From assembly GCF_000284335.1 (NCBI RefSeq), contig NC_017096.1, positions 620,001-684,000 of the forward strand: 64,000 nucleotides of DNA, given 5' to 3'. Source of the DNA: Caldisericum exile AZM16c01. GTDB lineage: Bacteria; Caldisericota; Caldisericia; Caldisericales; Caldisericaceae. Below are positions 35,493-43,306 of this stretch, piece by piece. Below the pieces are notes generated by a model, which saw only the letters and a program-made list of their open reading frames with translations, had not been told where the DNA came from and ran no database searches. The translations under genes were made by a program, and so were the position numbers. Positions within the stretch are counted from its first letter, which is position 1. Each line of letters opens with the position of its first letter.

Positions 35493-36635
35493 ATGAGGGT
35501 GAATGTAAAGAAATTTTCAAAAATTGCCATAATAGTATTTTTCATGTGGATTATCGTATTCTTTCTTACTTCATGTATCGGTTATGTAAAAGTTGTTGTT
35601 GTTGCACCAATTAGTTCTGATTTAAGCGAATTTGGAATAAGTACGGTAAATGCAATAAAAATGAAAAGTGAGGAAGTAAATAAAAGTGGTGGAATTTTAG
35701 GTAAAAAAATTAGAATTTACGTGGTTGATGATAGAGGGGATCCTGATACGGTTAGTCACGATTTGAGGTCAATCTTATTAAGAAATAATTTCATAGGTGT
35801 CGTTGGTGCTCCTTTTAGTCGAATTGCAATTCCTGTTAGTGAAGTTTGCGAGGATATGAAAATACCATTTATTACTTCTGTTGCAACGAACCCTAAGGTT
35901 ACCAAGAATAAAGAGTACTCTTTTAGGTCTTGTTTTACAGATGACATTCAAGGGATTGCCGCAGCACATTTTGTGTATGACTATCTTGGTTTAAGAATTG
36001 GTGGAGTTTTCTACGATATTTCGGACCCATATTCATCATATCTTGCGGGGAAGTTTGCAACTGAATTTAAAAAGTTAGGAGGAAAAATTGTAGCTTTCTA
36101 CCCGCATCCCCAAAGTCCGGTGACTGTTGAATTTCCAATTCAAAAGATGCTTGAACAGAAAGTGCAATTTGTTTTTAATCCGGATTTGTATGTTGATGCG
36201 TCCATGATTTATATGGAATTAAGAAAGCAAAATTTTGTAGGTCCTGTTATCTTTGGCGATGGTGTTGATGCACCACAATTTTTGGCAAGAGTAAATAGGC
36301 CATACAACGCATTTTATATGAGTCACTATTCAATGGATAATCAATGTTGGATTAGATTTTACAATAAATACAATGAAATGTATAAAACTGAGCCAAACAT
36401 TGAAGCGTATCTTGCTTATGATGCAATGGGGTTATTTCTTGAGGCAATTAAAAAGGCAAATTCCTTTAATAAAGATCTAATTAAAGATGCCTTAAAAAAT
36501 CTCTCATATGATGGAATTACTGGAAGAATAGAGTTTAAAAACAAGAATGATCCAGTAAAGCCAGTTTATGTTTATGGATTTTCTAATTTTACCCCTGTAA
36601 AAGTGTGGGAATATATCCCCGATAAAATTGATTGA
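35493..36635 (+). CDS. Branched-chain amino acid-type ABC substrate-binding lipoprotein
   Basis: A 380-aa exported protein with a long signal and the lipobox FLTSC (Cys about residue 28), then a type I periplasmic-binding fold of the LivJ/Peripla_BP_6 family. Motifs include VVAPISSDLSEFGISTVNAI, NKSGGILGKKIRIYVVDDRG and YLAYDAMGLFLEAIKKA. It would sit on the outer face of the cytoplasmic membrane and deliver a small ligand to a permease. No ABC permease or ATPase gene is adjacent, so it may use a distant transporter or act as a sensor. Its divergent neighbour is the molybdenum hydroxylase operon, so a shared substrate is possible but unproven. Confidence 0.85.
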   Translation: MRVNVKKFSKIAIIVFFMWIIVFFLTSCIGYVKVVVVAPISSDLSEFGISTVNAIKMKSEEVNKSGGILGKKIRIYVVDDRGDPDTVSHDLRSILLRNNFIGVVGAPFSRIAIPVSEVCEDMKIPFITSVATNPKVTKNKEYSFRSCFTDDIQGIAAAHFVYDYLGLRIGGVFYDISDPYSSYLAGKFATEFKKLGGKIVAFYPHPQSPVTVEFPIQKMLEQKVQFVFNPDLYVDASMIYMELRKQNFVGPVIFGDGVDAPQFLARVNRPYNAFYMSHYSMDNQCWIRFYNKYNEMYKTEPNIEAYLAYDAMGLFLEAIKKANSFNKDLIKDALKNLSYDGITGRIEFKNKNDPVKPVYVYGFSNFTPVKVWEYIPDKID

Positions 36636-36639
36636 AAAA

Positions 36640-36715
36640 TGGTGGCGGCGGGGGGATTCGAACCCTCGACACTCCGGGTATGAGCCGGATGCTCTAACCA
36701 CTGGGCTACGCCGCC
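36640..36715 (-). tRNA. tRNA-Met(CAT), elongator-type
   Basis: Reverse-strand cloverleaf: acceptor GGCGGCG pairs with CGCCGCC, anticodon stem TCCGG/CCGGA with loop CTCATAC giving CAT, T-arm GAGGGTTCGAATCCC-like, CCA encoded. A paired G1-C72 argues against initiator tRNA. A CAT anticodon could also belong to lysidine-modified tRNA-Ile2, which I cannot exclude. The first 10 bases overlap the last codons and stop of the S1-domain gene. Confidence 0.92.
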
Positions 36716-37062
36716 TCTCCTCTATGTCTTTTGATACGCCTTTTTTGTGCTACAAGTGATTCTTGAGACTCCTTAAGGAACTTTTTCAATAAATGCTCAA
36801 AATCTGTTTTCTTCTGCTCTTCTTTTTTAGGCTGCTCGCTAACCTTTCTTATAAAAATCAAGTTAAGTTTGCCGCTTTTATCTTTGCCGTTTACCTTTAC
36901 TAAAACTCTGTCGCCTTCTTTAATTGGGTCGTCTAAGGCAGTCCCATCTAATTCTGTAAGTTGAGAAACATGGATTAACCCAACCTTTCCTTCGTCGAGT
37001 TTTACGAAGGCACCATAGGGCATCACTTTTATAACTCTTCCGGTTGCTTCCGTGTTCCCCAT
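36706..37062 (-). CDS. S1 RNA-binding domain protein (YabR/GSP13-like)
   Basis: A 118-aa protein with one S1 (OB-fold) domain at residues about 3-72 (ATGRVIKVMPYGAFVKLDEG, LIHVSQL, GDRVLVKVNGKD), followed by a Lys/Glu-rich tail ending KRRIKRHRGEAA. Firmicutes carry the same order divIC-yabR-tRNA-Met, which supports the assignment. Its last three codons and TAG stop lie inside tRNA-Met. No Shine-Dalgarno precedes the ATG; a TATATA-like -10 sits about 5 nt upstream, so it may be leaderless or coupled to divIC 17 nt away. Confidence 0.88.
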   Translation of the reverse strand: MGNTEATGRVIKVMPYGAFVKLDEGKVGLIHVSQLTELDGTALDDPIKEGDRVLVKVNGKDKSGKLNLIFIRKVSEQPKKEEQKKTDFEHLLKKFLKESQESLVAQKRRIKRHRGEAA

Positions 37063-37079
37063 ACGCTTATATATAATAA

Positions 37080-37424
37080 CTAATTTTTAAAAAGATTCAA
37101 GAGGTTTTCGAAGAAATTTTTAGAAAAATTTTGCGTTTGTTCCTTTGAATCATCACTCAATTTAAAATAAATGACGGTTTCGTTGGGTTTTGCAAGGCCA
37201 AGATTTTCACGCGCATACTTTTCTATGAACTCGTCTGTTTTTGCATATTCAATTTTTTGTTTAAGTTCTTGTTGCGCCTGTTTGAGCCTTTCTAATTCTT
37301 GCTTCTTTTTCTGAAGTAAGACATAATTATTTACAAAATAAAAGGCATTTAAAATCGATTCAACAAAAAAGTACAATACAAGAATTACAACTGCAATTTT
37401 TACGATATTTATTTTCTTTTTCAT
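37080..37424 (-). CDS. divIC: FtsB/DivIC family septum formation protein
   Basis: A 114-aa single-pass membrane protein of the division machinery (FtsL-DivIC-DivIB complex). A short basic N-terminus, a transmembrane segment (about 8-27) and a coiled coil (about 35-62; KKKQELERLKQAQQELKQKI) are followed by the family signature EKYARENLGLAKPNETVIYF. The genomic order divIC then S1-domain gene then tRNA-Met matches Bacillus. The ATG has no ribosome site and begins 7 nt after TATAAT. Confidence 0.88.
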   Translation of the reverse strand: MKKKINIVKIAVVILVLYFFVESILNAFYFVNNYVLLQKKKQELERLKQAQQELKQKIEYAKTDEFIEKYARENLGLAKPNETVIYFKLSDDSKEQTQNFSKNFFENLLNLFKN

Positions 37425-37431
37425 TTTATTT

Positions 37432-37437
37432 ATTATA
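37432..37437 (-). promoter_or_regulatory. -10 box of divIC, predicted leaderless
   Basis: Minus-strand TATAAT followed by 7 nt (AAATAAA) and the divIC ATG at 37424. No Shine-Dalgarno sequence lies in between. Confidence 0.55.
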
Positions 37438-37557
37438 CAATAGTTTCAACCTATATAAAATTTAAATTTTTTAAATTTTCTTAAATTTGTTAAAACCATT
37501 ACAAAAATGTATCTATTTTTTACAAACGATGTTATAATTACACTGTGGAGGTGAAAC

Positions 37558-37755
37558 ATGGCAAAGTACAAAGTTGCAATTAACAAAGACACCTGCATTG
37601 GTTGTGGAGTTTGCGCTTCCATTTGTCCGGAAAACTGGAAGATGGAAGATGATGGAAAAGCAAATTTCATATCTGAAATTTCCGATGCGGATTGCAACAA
37701 GGATGCTGCTGAAAACTGCCCCACTCAGAGCATCACTGTTGAGGAGGTAGGTTAA
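37558..37755 (+). CDS. 4Fe-4S ferredoxin, single-cluster Thermotoga type
   Basis: A 65-aa electron carrier. CIGCGVCASICP supplies Cys residues for one 4Fe-4S cluster together with CP near the C-terminus (AENCPTQSI). The additional Cys in DADCNKDAAENC fits the disulfide seen in Thermotoga/Pyrococcus-type monocluster ferredoxins. TGTTATAAT forms an extended -10 upstream and GGAGG precedes the ATG. It lies directly upstream of porGDAB, so it is the obvious electron acceptor for the pyruvate oxidoreductase. Confidence 0.92.
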   Translation: MAKYKVAINKDTCIGCGVCASICPENWKMEDDGKANFISEISDADCNKDAAENCPTQSITVEEVG

Positions 37756-37761
37756 GGTAAA

Positions 37762-37779
37762 GGGTGGCAGAAGCCACCC
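37762..37779 (+). terminator. Hairpin between ferredoxin and porG
   Basis: GGGTGGC/GCCACCC stem with an AGAA loop, 7 nt after the ferredoxin stop. No T-run follows, so it may be a leaky terminator or an RNA-processing/stability hairpin that lets ferredoxin be made in excess over the por subunits. Confidence 0.5.
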
Positions 37780-37804
37780 CCTAATTTATGAAGGAGGTTA
37801 AAAG

Positions 37805-38392
37805 ATGGCAGTTCAAACAAAAAAAGGTGTTTATGAAGTAAGATTTCATGGAAGAGCAGGACAAGGTGCAAAATCTGGCTCTCAGATGCTTGCCCTTGCT
37901 GCATTCAAAGAAGGTAAATCAATACAGGCTTTCCCAGAATATGGTTCTGAGCGACGTGGAGCTCCAACTGTTGCTTATACAAGAATTTCCGATAAAGAAA
38001 TCCGTACTCATGAACCAATAGTGCAACCGGACGCAGTGCTTGTATTTGACTTTGGCCTTGCAAAAAACATTCCGGTCACAGCAGGTCTTGACGAGGAAAA
38101 CGGGGTTCTGATTGTGAACACTACAAAGACTCCAGAGGAAATAAGGCAAATAACCGGATTTAAAGGAAAGATTTACACGGTGGATGCAACTGGGATTTCC
38201 TTAGATTTGCTTAAGATGGATGCACCAAATGTCCCAATGCTCGGTGCACTTGTAAGAGCGACTAACATTGTCAAATTAGAAACACTTGAAGATGTAATTA
38301 GAGAAGAATTTTTAGACAAAATTGGTGAAGAAAAAGTCCAGAAAAACATAATTGGTCTTAAAAGAGGCTTTGAGGAGGCAAAAAATGGCTGA
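37805..38392 (+). CDS. porG: Pyruvate (2-oxoacid):ferredoxin oxidoreductase gamma subunit
   Basis: The 195-aa gamma subunit (catalytic domain III-type) of the four-subunit enzyme. Typical opening VRFHGRAGQGAKSGSQMLAL, then IQAFPEYGSERRGAPTVAYT. It forms part of the alpha/gamma core around the TPP site. AAGGAGG precedes the ATG; the stop overlaps the porD start by 8 nt. The gene order porG-D-A-B is that of Thermotoga and archaea rather than the fused bacterial enzyme. Confidence 0.95.
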   Translation: MAVQTKKGVYEVRFHGRAGQGAKSGSQMLALAAFKEGKSIQAFPEYGSERRGAPTVAYTRISDKEIRTHEPIVQPDAVLVFDFGLAKNIPVTAGLDEENGVLIVNTTKTPEEIRQITGFKGKIYTVDATGISLDLLKMDAPNVPMLGALVRATNIVKLETLEDVIREEFLDKIGEEKVQKNIIGLKRGFEEAKNG

Positions 38393-38708
38393 GAAAAAGG
38401 GTTGGAAAGAATTAATGCGTGGAGGAGACTTACCACCTGCAACTGCACTTGAAAATAAAACAGGCTCATGGAGAAGTCTCCGACCTGTCTGGGATCCGTC
38501 AAATTGCATACACTGTATGATTTGTGTATCCTACTGTCCAGATATGGCGATTCCAATAACCAAAAGTGAAGAAGGGGTAATCGGAAAAAACGGAAGAGTG
38601 TATAAGGGTACAATAAGACTTGAGACAAATTTTGACTACTGCAAAGGTTGTGGAATTTGTGCGGTAGAGTGCCCAACAAAATGTATCACGATGGTAAGGG
38701 AAGAGTAG
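38385..38708 (+). CDS. porD: Pyruvate:ferredoxin oxidoreductase delta (2x4Fe-4S) subunit
   Basis: A 107-aa ferredoxin-like subunit with two cluster motifs, CIHCMICVSYCPDMAI and CKGCGICAVECPTKCI, which carry electrons from the TPP site to the external ferredoxin. The start ATG 38385 follows GAGGAGG and lies inside the end of porG; 9 nt separate its stop from porA. Confidence 0.95.
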   Translation: MAEKKGWKELMRGGDLPPATALENKTGSWRSLRPVWDPSNCIHCMICVSYCPDMAIPITKSEEGVIGKNGRVYKGTIRLETNFDYCKGCGICAVECPTKCITMVREE

Positions 38709-38717
38709 GAGGAAATT

Positions 38718-39887
38718 ATGGCAAAGCTTAAACCTTTAACTGGAGCCCAGGCAACAGCCGAGGCGATGCGTCAGATAAACCCAGATGTTGTTGTTGCGTA
38801 TCCAATAACACCTCAAACACCAATTGTTGAATTTTTTGCTCAGTTTGTTGCTGATGGCGTTGTAGATACAGAAATGGTTCCAATTGAATCTGAACACTCA
38901 GCCCTTTCAGCAGTTGTTGGAGCATCTGCTGCAGGTGCAAGAGCAATGTGTGCAACCTCTTCGCAAGGACTTGCTCTTATGTGGGAAATTGTCGCAGCAG
39001 CACCAGGCTTGAGACTTCCAATTGTTATGCCTGTTGTAAATAGGGCGTTATCTGCACCAATTAATATTCACTGTGATCACTCAGACACAATGGGAACGTT
39101 AACGCTTGGCTGGGTACAAATATATTCTGAGAATGCTCAAGAGGCGTATGAAAACATGCTGCTTGCTTTGAGAATTGCAGAACATCCAAATGTATTGCTT
39201 CCTGTGATGGTTATGCAGGATGGATTTATCACAAGCCATGGTGTTGAGGTCGTAAAGGTACTTGAAGATGAAGAAGTGAAAAAATTCATTTCCGAAAGAA
39301 AACCTGATAGGTATCTTCTTAATGTAAAGAATCCTTATACAGTTGGCCCGCTTGCGCTTCCTGATTACTACTTTGAAGTGAAGAGGCAGCAAGAAGTAGC
39401 AATATATAATGCAAAAGATGTTTATCTTGAAGTAGGTGAGGAACTTTCGAAACTTACAGGAAATAAGTATCCATTGTTTGAAGAATATCGGACTGAAGAT
39501 GCAGAAGCAGTTATTGTTGCACTTTCATCAACCGCAGGCACTGCAAAGGATGCTGTAGATGAAATGAGAGAGCAAGGTTATAAAGTTGGACTTATAAAGC
39601 CAAAACTCTTCAGACCTTTCCCATATAAAGAAATGAGAGAAACACTCGAGAGGTTTAAAGTTGTAGGTGTTCTTGATAGATCCATTGCATTTGGTGCATA
39701 TGCACCAGTTTATTCTGAGATAAGAAACGCATTGTATGAATCTGATAAGAAACCTAAACTCCAGAGTTATATATATGGATTAGGTGGAAGAGACATATTT
39801 AAGACTGACATAAAGAAGGTGTTTGAGGAACTTCTAAGTGGAAATGTTGACTCTCAAACACAGAGATACATTGGTTTAAGGGAATAA
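38718..39887 (+). CDS. porA: Pyruvate:ferredoxin oxidoreductase alpha subunit
   Basis: The 389-aa alpha subunit. The N-terminal pyrimidine-binding-type domain opens TGAQATAEAMRQINPDVVVA, with YPITPQTPIVEFFA and PIESEHSALSAVVGASAAGA. The C-terminal transketolase-C-like domain includes VIVALSSTAGTAKDAVDEMR and VGVLDRSIAFGA. Together with PorB it forms the TPP-dependent site that cleaves pyruvate with CoA to acetyl-CoA and CO2. AGGAGG-like site before ATG; 10 nt before porB. Close paralogues act on other 2-oxoacids, but the sequence pattern fits pyruvate. Confidence 0.94.
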   Translation: MAKLKPLTGAQATAEAMRQINPDVVVAYPITPQTPIVEFFAQFVADGVVDTEMVPIESEHSALSAVVGASAAGARAMCATSSQGLALMWEIVAAAPGLRLPIVMPVVNRALSAPINIHCDHSDTMGTLTLGWVQIYSENAQEAYENMLLALRIAEHPNVLLPVMVMQDGFITSHGVEVVKVLEDEEVKKFISERKPDRYLLNVKNPYTVGPLALPDYYFEVKRQQEVAIYNAKDVYLEVGEELSKLTGNKYPLFEEYRTEDAEAVIVALSSTAGTAKDAVDEMREQGYKVGLIKPKLFRPFPYKEMRETLERFKVVGVLDRSIAFGAYAPVYSEIRNALYESDKKPKLQSYIYGLGGRDIFKTDIKKVFEELLSGNVDSQTQRYIGLRE

Positions 39888-39897
39888 GGGGGTAAAT

Positions 39898-40830
39898 ATG
39901 GCAACTATTCAAGAGATCGTATCCAAAGAAAAGCCTTTAGTTTCAGGGCATAGAATGTGTGCAGGATGTGGAATTCCACCAATTGTAAATACAATAATTT
40001 CTGCCTCAGATAAGCCTGTTGTTATTGCAAATGCAACTGGTTGTCTTGAAGTTACGTCTACTATATATCCTTTTACTGCATGGAATGTTCCGTGGATTCA
40101 TTTAACATTCGAAAATGCTGCTGCAGTTGCAGCGGGTATTGAAACTGCTTTGAGGGCATTTAGGAAGCAAGGCAAGATTGATACTGATGTAAATATAATT
40201 GCTATTGGCGGAGATGGTGGAACTTACGATATTGGTTTTCAGGCGCTCTCTGGAGCACTTGAAAGAAGACATAAATTCATGTATGTTGTCTACGACAACC
40301 AAGGCTATATGAATACTGGTAATCAGAGAAGCGGTGCGACTCCATTCGGTGCTAGCACAACAACAGTTCCTTCTGGTAGGGTTAGTATTGGAAAACCACA
40401 ATGGAGAAAAAATATCGTAGAGATTGTTGCAGCACACAGGGTTCCCTATGCTGCACAGGCAGCAGTTCACAATTTGCTGGATCTCTACAATAAAGCAAAG
40501 AAGGGTTTTGAGGTAGATGGACCTTCATTCCTTGCGGTATTCCAGCCATGCACAACAAACTGGCATTATGATCCTTCTCTTACAATACAATATTCTAAAC
40601 TTGCCGCCGAAACAAACTTCTGGCCACTTTATGAAATTGAAAACGGCAAAGTAAAAATAAATTATAAACCTAAAGAAAGAAAGCCAATTGAAGAGTTCTT
40701 GAAAGGTCAGGGTAGATTTAGGCATCTCTTTAAGCCGGAGAATAAACATGTAATTGAGGAAATGCAGAAGATGGTTGATGAAGAGTGGGAAAGACTTTTG
40801 AAACTTGAGGAATCAGGCGTTCAACTTTAA
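39898..40830 (+). CDS. porB: Pyruvate:ferredoxin oxidoreductase beta subunit
   Basis: The 310-aa TPP-binding subunit. The TPP motif is AIGGDGGTYDIGFQALSGAL. Proximal 4Fe-4S cluster ligands are in RMCAGCGIPP, ATGCLEVTS and FQPCTTNW. MYVVYDNQGYMNTGNQRSGA is the conserved segment after the TPP site. It closes the porGDAB operon and is followed by a strong terminator. The enzyme supplies reduced ferredoxin and acetyl-CoA, consistent with an anaerobic fermentative life style. Confidence 0.95.
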   Translation: MATIQEIVSKEKPLVSGHRMCAGCGIPPIVNTIISASDKPVVIANATGCLEVTSTIYPFTAWNVPWIHLTFENAAAVAAGIETALRAFRKQGKIDTDVNIIAIGGDGGTYDIGFQALSGALERRHKFMYVVYDNQGYMNTGNQRSGATPFGASTTTVPSGRVSIGKPQWRKNIVEIVAAHRVPYAAQAAVHNLLDLYNKAKKGFEVDGPSFLAVFQPCTTNWHYDPSLTIQYSKLAAETNFWPLYEIENGKVKINYKPKERKPIEEFLKGQGRFRHLFKPENKHVIEEMQKMVDEEWERLLKLEESGVQL

Positions 40831-40849
40831 TTAAGATTGTTTTCTTTTG

Positions 40850-40884
40850 GCCCCCTTTAAACTTGGGGGCTATTTTTATTTTTA
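40850..40884 (+). terminator. Intrinsic terminator of the por operon
   Basis: GCCCCC/GGGGGC stem with a 9-nt loop followed by TATTTTTATTTTT. Confidence 0.9.
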
Positions 40885-40932
40885 CTTAGCGATAGTATAA
40901 TTAAACAAAGAAAAAATTTCAAAGGAGGTAAA

Positions 40933-41742
40933 ATGGAACAATATACTGCAGAATTTGGTGTTTTTGGTGGATCTGGCTTTTATTCGTTTCTTGAAAATGT
41001 AAAAGAAATAAAAGTAGAAACTCCTTATGGACCACCGTCCGACGTTATTGCAATTGGTGAATACAAAGGGAGAAGTGTTGCTTTCTTACCAAGACATGGT
41101 AAACTCCACCAACTTCCTCCACATAAAATTCCGTACAGAGCAAACATCTGGGCTTTTAAGAAGCTTGGAGTAAAGCGAATTATTGCACCGACTGCTGTAG
41201 GAAGCCTTCAATCTGAATATAAAGTAGGTGATTTTGTTGTGACAGATCAATTCGTGGATTTTACGAGAGGTAGAGAATGCACCTTTTACGAAGGTCCCAT
41301 AACAACACACATAAGTATGGCTGAACCGTATTGCCCGGAGCTTCGGGGAATTGCTATAGAAGCGCTTGAAAAACTTGGTGTTAGATTTCACAGGACTGGG
41401 ACTGTTGTTGTAATTCAAGGACCGAGATTTTCAACTAAGGCTGAAAGTTTGTTCTTTACAAGGATGGGTTTTCACATCATCAATATGACTCAGTATCCCG
41501 AAGTTGTCCTTGCAAGAGAGCTTGAAATGTGCTATGTAAACATTGCTGTGGTTACTGATTACGATGTTGGCATTGTTTCGGAAGGAAATGTTCAACCTGT
41601 AACTCAGGAAATGGTAATCAAGAAATTCAACGAGAATATCGGCACCCTCAAGGAAGTTGTAAAATATATTATCGAGCATACTCCACCTGAAAGACACTGC
41701 AAGTGTGGTGAAGCACTTAAAGATGCCCGTGTTGGAGAATAA
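40933..41742 (+). CDS. mtnP: S-methyl-5'-thioadenosine phosphorylase
   Basis: A 269-aa purine nucleoside phosphorylase-family enzyme that splits methylthioadenosine (a polyamine-synthesis by-product) to adenine and methylthioribose 1-phosphate. Motifs: FGGSGFYSFLENV with the phosphate-binding GGSG, PYGPPSDVIAIGEYKG, FLPRHGKLHQLPPHKIPYRA, APTAVGSLQ, DQFVDFTRGRECTFY, and INMTQYPEVVLARELEMCY near the substrate site. Length and motifs fit MTAP rather than plain PNP. AAGGAGG site; TATAAT at 40896-40901. The rhomboid gene follows after 5 nt. Confidence 0.92.
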   Translation: MEQYTAEFGVFGGSGFYSFLENVKEIKVETPYGPPSDVIAIGEYKGRSVAFLPRHGKLHQLPPHKIPYRANIWAFKKLGVKRIIAPTAVGSLQSEYKVGDFVVTDQFVDFTRGRECTFYEGPITTHISMAEPYCPELRGIAIEALEKLGVRFHRTGTVVVIQGPRFSTKAESLFFTRMGFHIINMTQYPEVVLARELEMCYVNIAVVTDYDVGIVSEGNVQPVTQEMVIKKFNENIGTLKEVVKYIIEHTPPERHCKCGEALKDARVGE

Positions 41743-41747
41743 GTAAA

Positions 41748-42446
41748 ATGCTTCCATTAAGAGATACTGAAGAAATTGAAACTTTTCCATTTGTAACGGT
41801 TTTTCTTATTATCGTTAATAGCATTATATTTGTCTATATGTATTTTACCGCCTTAGAAATGCCAAACCCCGACACATATTTTGCAAGTATTTATCTAAAA
41901 TATGGCTTAGTCCCCAAAAAAATAATAACCGCACCCTTTTTTAGTTCGGAATATCTAACCTTCATCACTTCCATTTTTCTCCATGGGAGTTGGTCACACC
42001 TTATATTTAATATGCTATTCTTATGGATCTTTGGAAATAATGTTGAGGATTACCTTGGACATTTACATTTCTTATTGTTTTACTTGCTTTCGGGAATCTT
42101 TGCTTCCTTAATTCAGCTTTCAACAATGGGCGTAAGTTCTGTTCCGGTAATTGGTGCAAGTGGTGCAATAGCGGGGACAATGGGTGCATACTTTTTACTT
42201 TTTCCACGCTCAAGAATTAGAACGCTTGTCTTTATTTTCTTTTTCATAACCATTATAGAAGTTCCTGCGCCTGTGTATCTTCTAATCTGGTTTTTATCTC
42301 AACTTTTTGAAGGACTTACGAATTTCGGAGTTGCAACAGGGGTTGCATTTTTTGCTCATGTTGGAGGATTTTTGTTCGGACTTTTTTATGCATTACTTAT
42401 AGGAAAACATGCAGGAAGAAAAAGGCGATACTTATACTACGTCTGA
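41748..42446 (+). CDS. Rhomboid family intramembrane serine protease
   Basis: A 232-aa membrane protein with about six to seven transmembrane segments. The catalytic Ser lies in VIGASGAIAGTMGAYF and the catalytic His in FFAHVGGFLFG. The HGSWSHLIFNMLFLWIFGN segment matches the conserved rhomboid loop-1/TM2 region. Rhomboids cleave substrate transmembrane helices; the substrate here is unknown. It lies 5 nt after mtnP and overlaps the next ORF by 38 nt, so the three are probably one transcript. Confidence 0.92.
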   Translation: MLPLRDTEEIETFPFVTVFLIIVNSIIFVYMYFTALEMPNPDTYFASIYLKYGLVPKKIITAPFFSSEYLTFITSIFLHGSWSHLIFNMLFLWIFGNNVEDYLGHLHFLLFYLLSGIFASLIQLSTMGVSSVPVIGASGAIAGTMGAYFLLFPRSRIRTLVFIFFFITIIEVPAPVYLLIWFLSQLFEGLTNFGVATGVAFFAHVGGFLFGLFYALLIGKHAGRKRRYLYYV

Positions 42447-43206
42447 ATTAAAACGCCTTGAAAGAAAATTTAAACTGCTTGAAAAAAATTTAAAAGAAGA
42501 AGTAAGTTTTTCGGATTTACTTGCAGTTCGTGGTTTCAGAGAGTTTACTTATTTAGAGCCGTTAGACTTTGGCGGCTCTAAATTATTTAATATGCTTTCA
42601 AAATATTACATAAGGAGATTTTTGGGAGATCTTTTCCTATATGAAAATCTTGATGAGGAAGAGTTAGATAGGCTAACGGGAAAGTGGAATATTAAAAAAA
42701 CTTTTATCGATGATTTATTAAATACAGGAATATTAGTTGAAGATTCTAATAAGTTTGTTAGAAATCCTAAAATTCATGATTTCTCATTTCTTATTGAGTC
42801 TTTCATTGCTTATAACATAAAGAAGAAATTTGATTTTGATGCAATCCTCAATGTGAAACTCAAAGAACTCTCAAAAGGCGGAGACATTGATATTCTTGCG
42901 AAATGGAAACTTGAACTTGTAATGATTGAATTGAAGGAAAGTCCCCCAAATAATATTTCGCTTACTGATTTAAAATTAACGTTTGACAGGTTCAAAAGTA
43001 TTTTCCCCGATCTTTTTATTTTTGTTCTTGATACCACACTTTCAATAAAGAGAAACATAATTGACAACATTTTGAAACTATTTGAAGTTAATCCTAAAAG
43101 AATTCGAGAAGGTGTTTACCAGGTATTTGAAAATGCATTTATAGTAACAGCCAAGAGAGATTTAGTTTCAAATGTTTTATTTGTGATTGAGAAAATCATT
43201 CTATAA
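42409..43206 (+). CDS. Hypothetical protein with PD-(D/E)XK nuclease-like motif
   Basis: A 265-aa soluble protein. The N-terminal part (about 1-130) is helical and charged. The central KGGDIDILAKWKLELVMIEL followed by KE fits the D-x(n)-ExK core of PD-(D/E)XK nuclease folds, preceded by a helix (ESFIAYNIKKKFDFDAIL) as expected. The C-terminal region reads LFIFVLDTTLSIKRN. I do not recognise a named family, and nuclease activity is inference from the motif alone. AGGA lies just before the ATG, which is inside the rhomboid gene. Confidence 0.6.
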   Translation: MQEEKGDTYTTSELKRLERKFKLLEKNLKEEVSFSDLLAVRGFREFTYLEPLDFGGSKLFNMLSKYYIRRFLGDLFLYENLDEEELDRLTGKWNIKKTFIDDLLNTGILVEDSNKFVRNPKIHDFSFLIESFIAYNIKKKFDFDAILNVKLKELSKGGDIDILAKWKLELVMIELKESPPNNISLTDLKLTFDRFKSIFPDLFIFVLDTTLSIKRNIIDNILKLFEVNPKRIREGVYQVFENAFIVTAKRDLVSNVLFVIEKIIL

Positions 43207-43236
43207 AATTTTTTATTTTTTGCAGTTTAAAACATC

Positions 43237-43264
43237 TTGACTAAAATTAAATTTTTGGTAAATT
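43237..43264 (+). promoter_or_regulatory. Promoter of grpE-dnaK-dnaJ
   Basis: TTGACT (43237-43242), 16-nt spacer, TAAATT (43259-43264) preceded by TGG as an extended -10. The CIRCE-like repeat begins 2 nt downstream and covers the expected transcription start. Confidence 0.75.
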
Positions 43265-43265
43265 A

Positions 43266-43292
43266 TTAGCAGATGGACGATGTAATTGCTAA
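43266..43292 (+). promoter_or_regulatory. Degenerate CIRCE-like heat-shock operator
   Basis: TTAGCA (43266-43271), 15 nt, then TGCTAA (43287-43292). The total span is 27 nt, exactly that of the HrcA operator CIRCE (TTAGCACTC-N9-GAGTGCTAA). The outer six bases of each arm are conserved and the inner three (CTC/GAG) are replaced. Placement at the transcription start of grpE is where HrcA would repress. No hrcA gene is in the window. Confidence 0.6.
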
Positions 43293-43306
43293 TTAGGAGG
43301 TAAACA

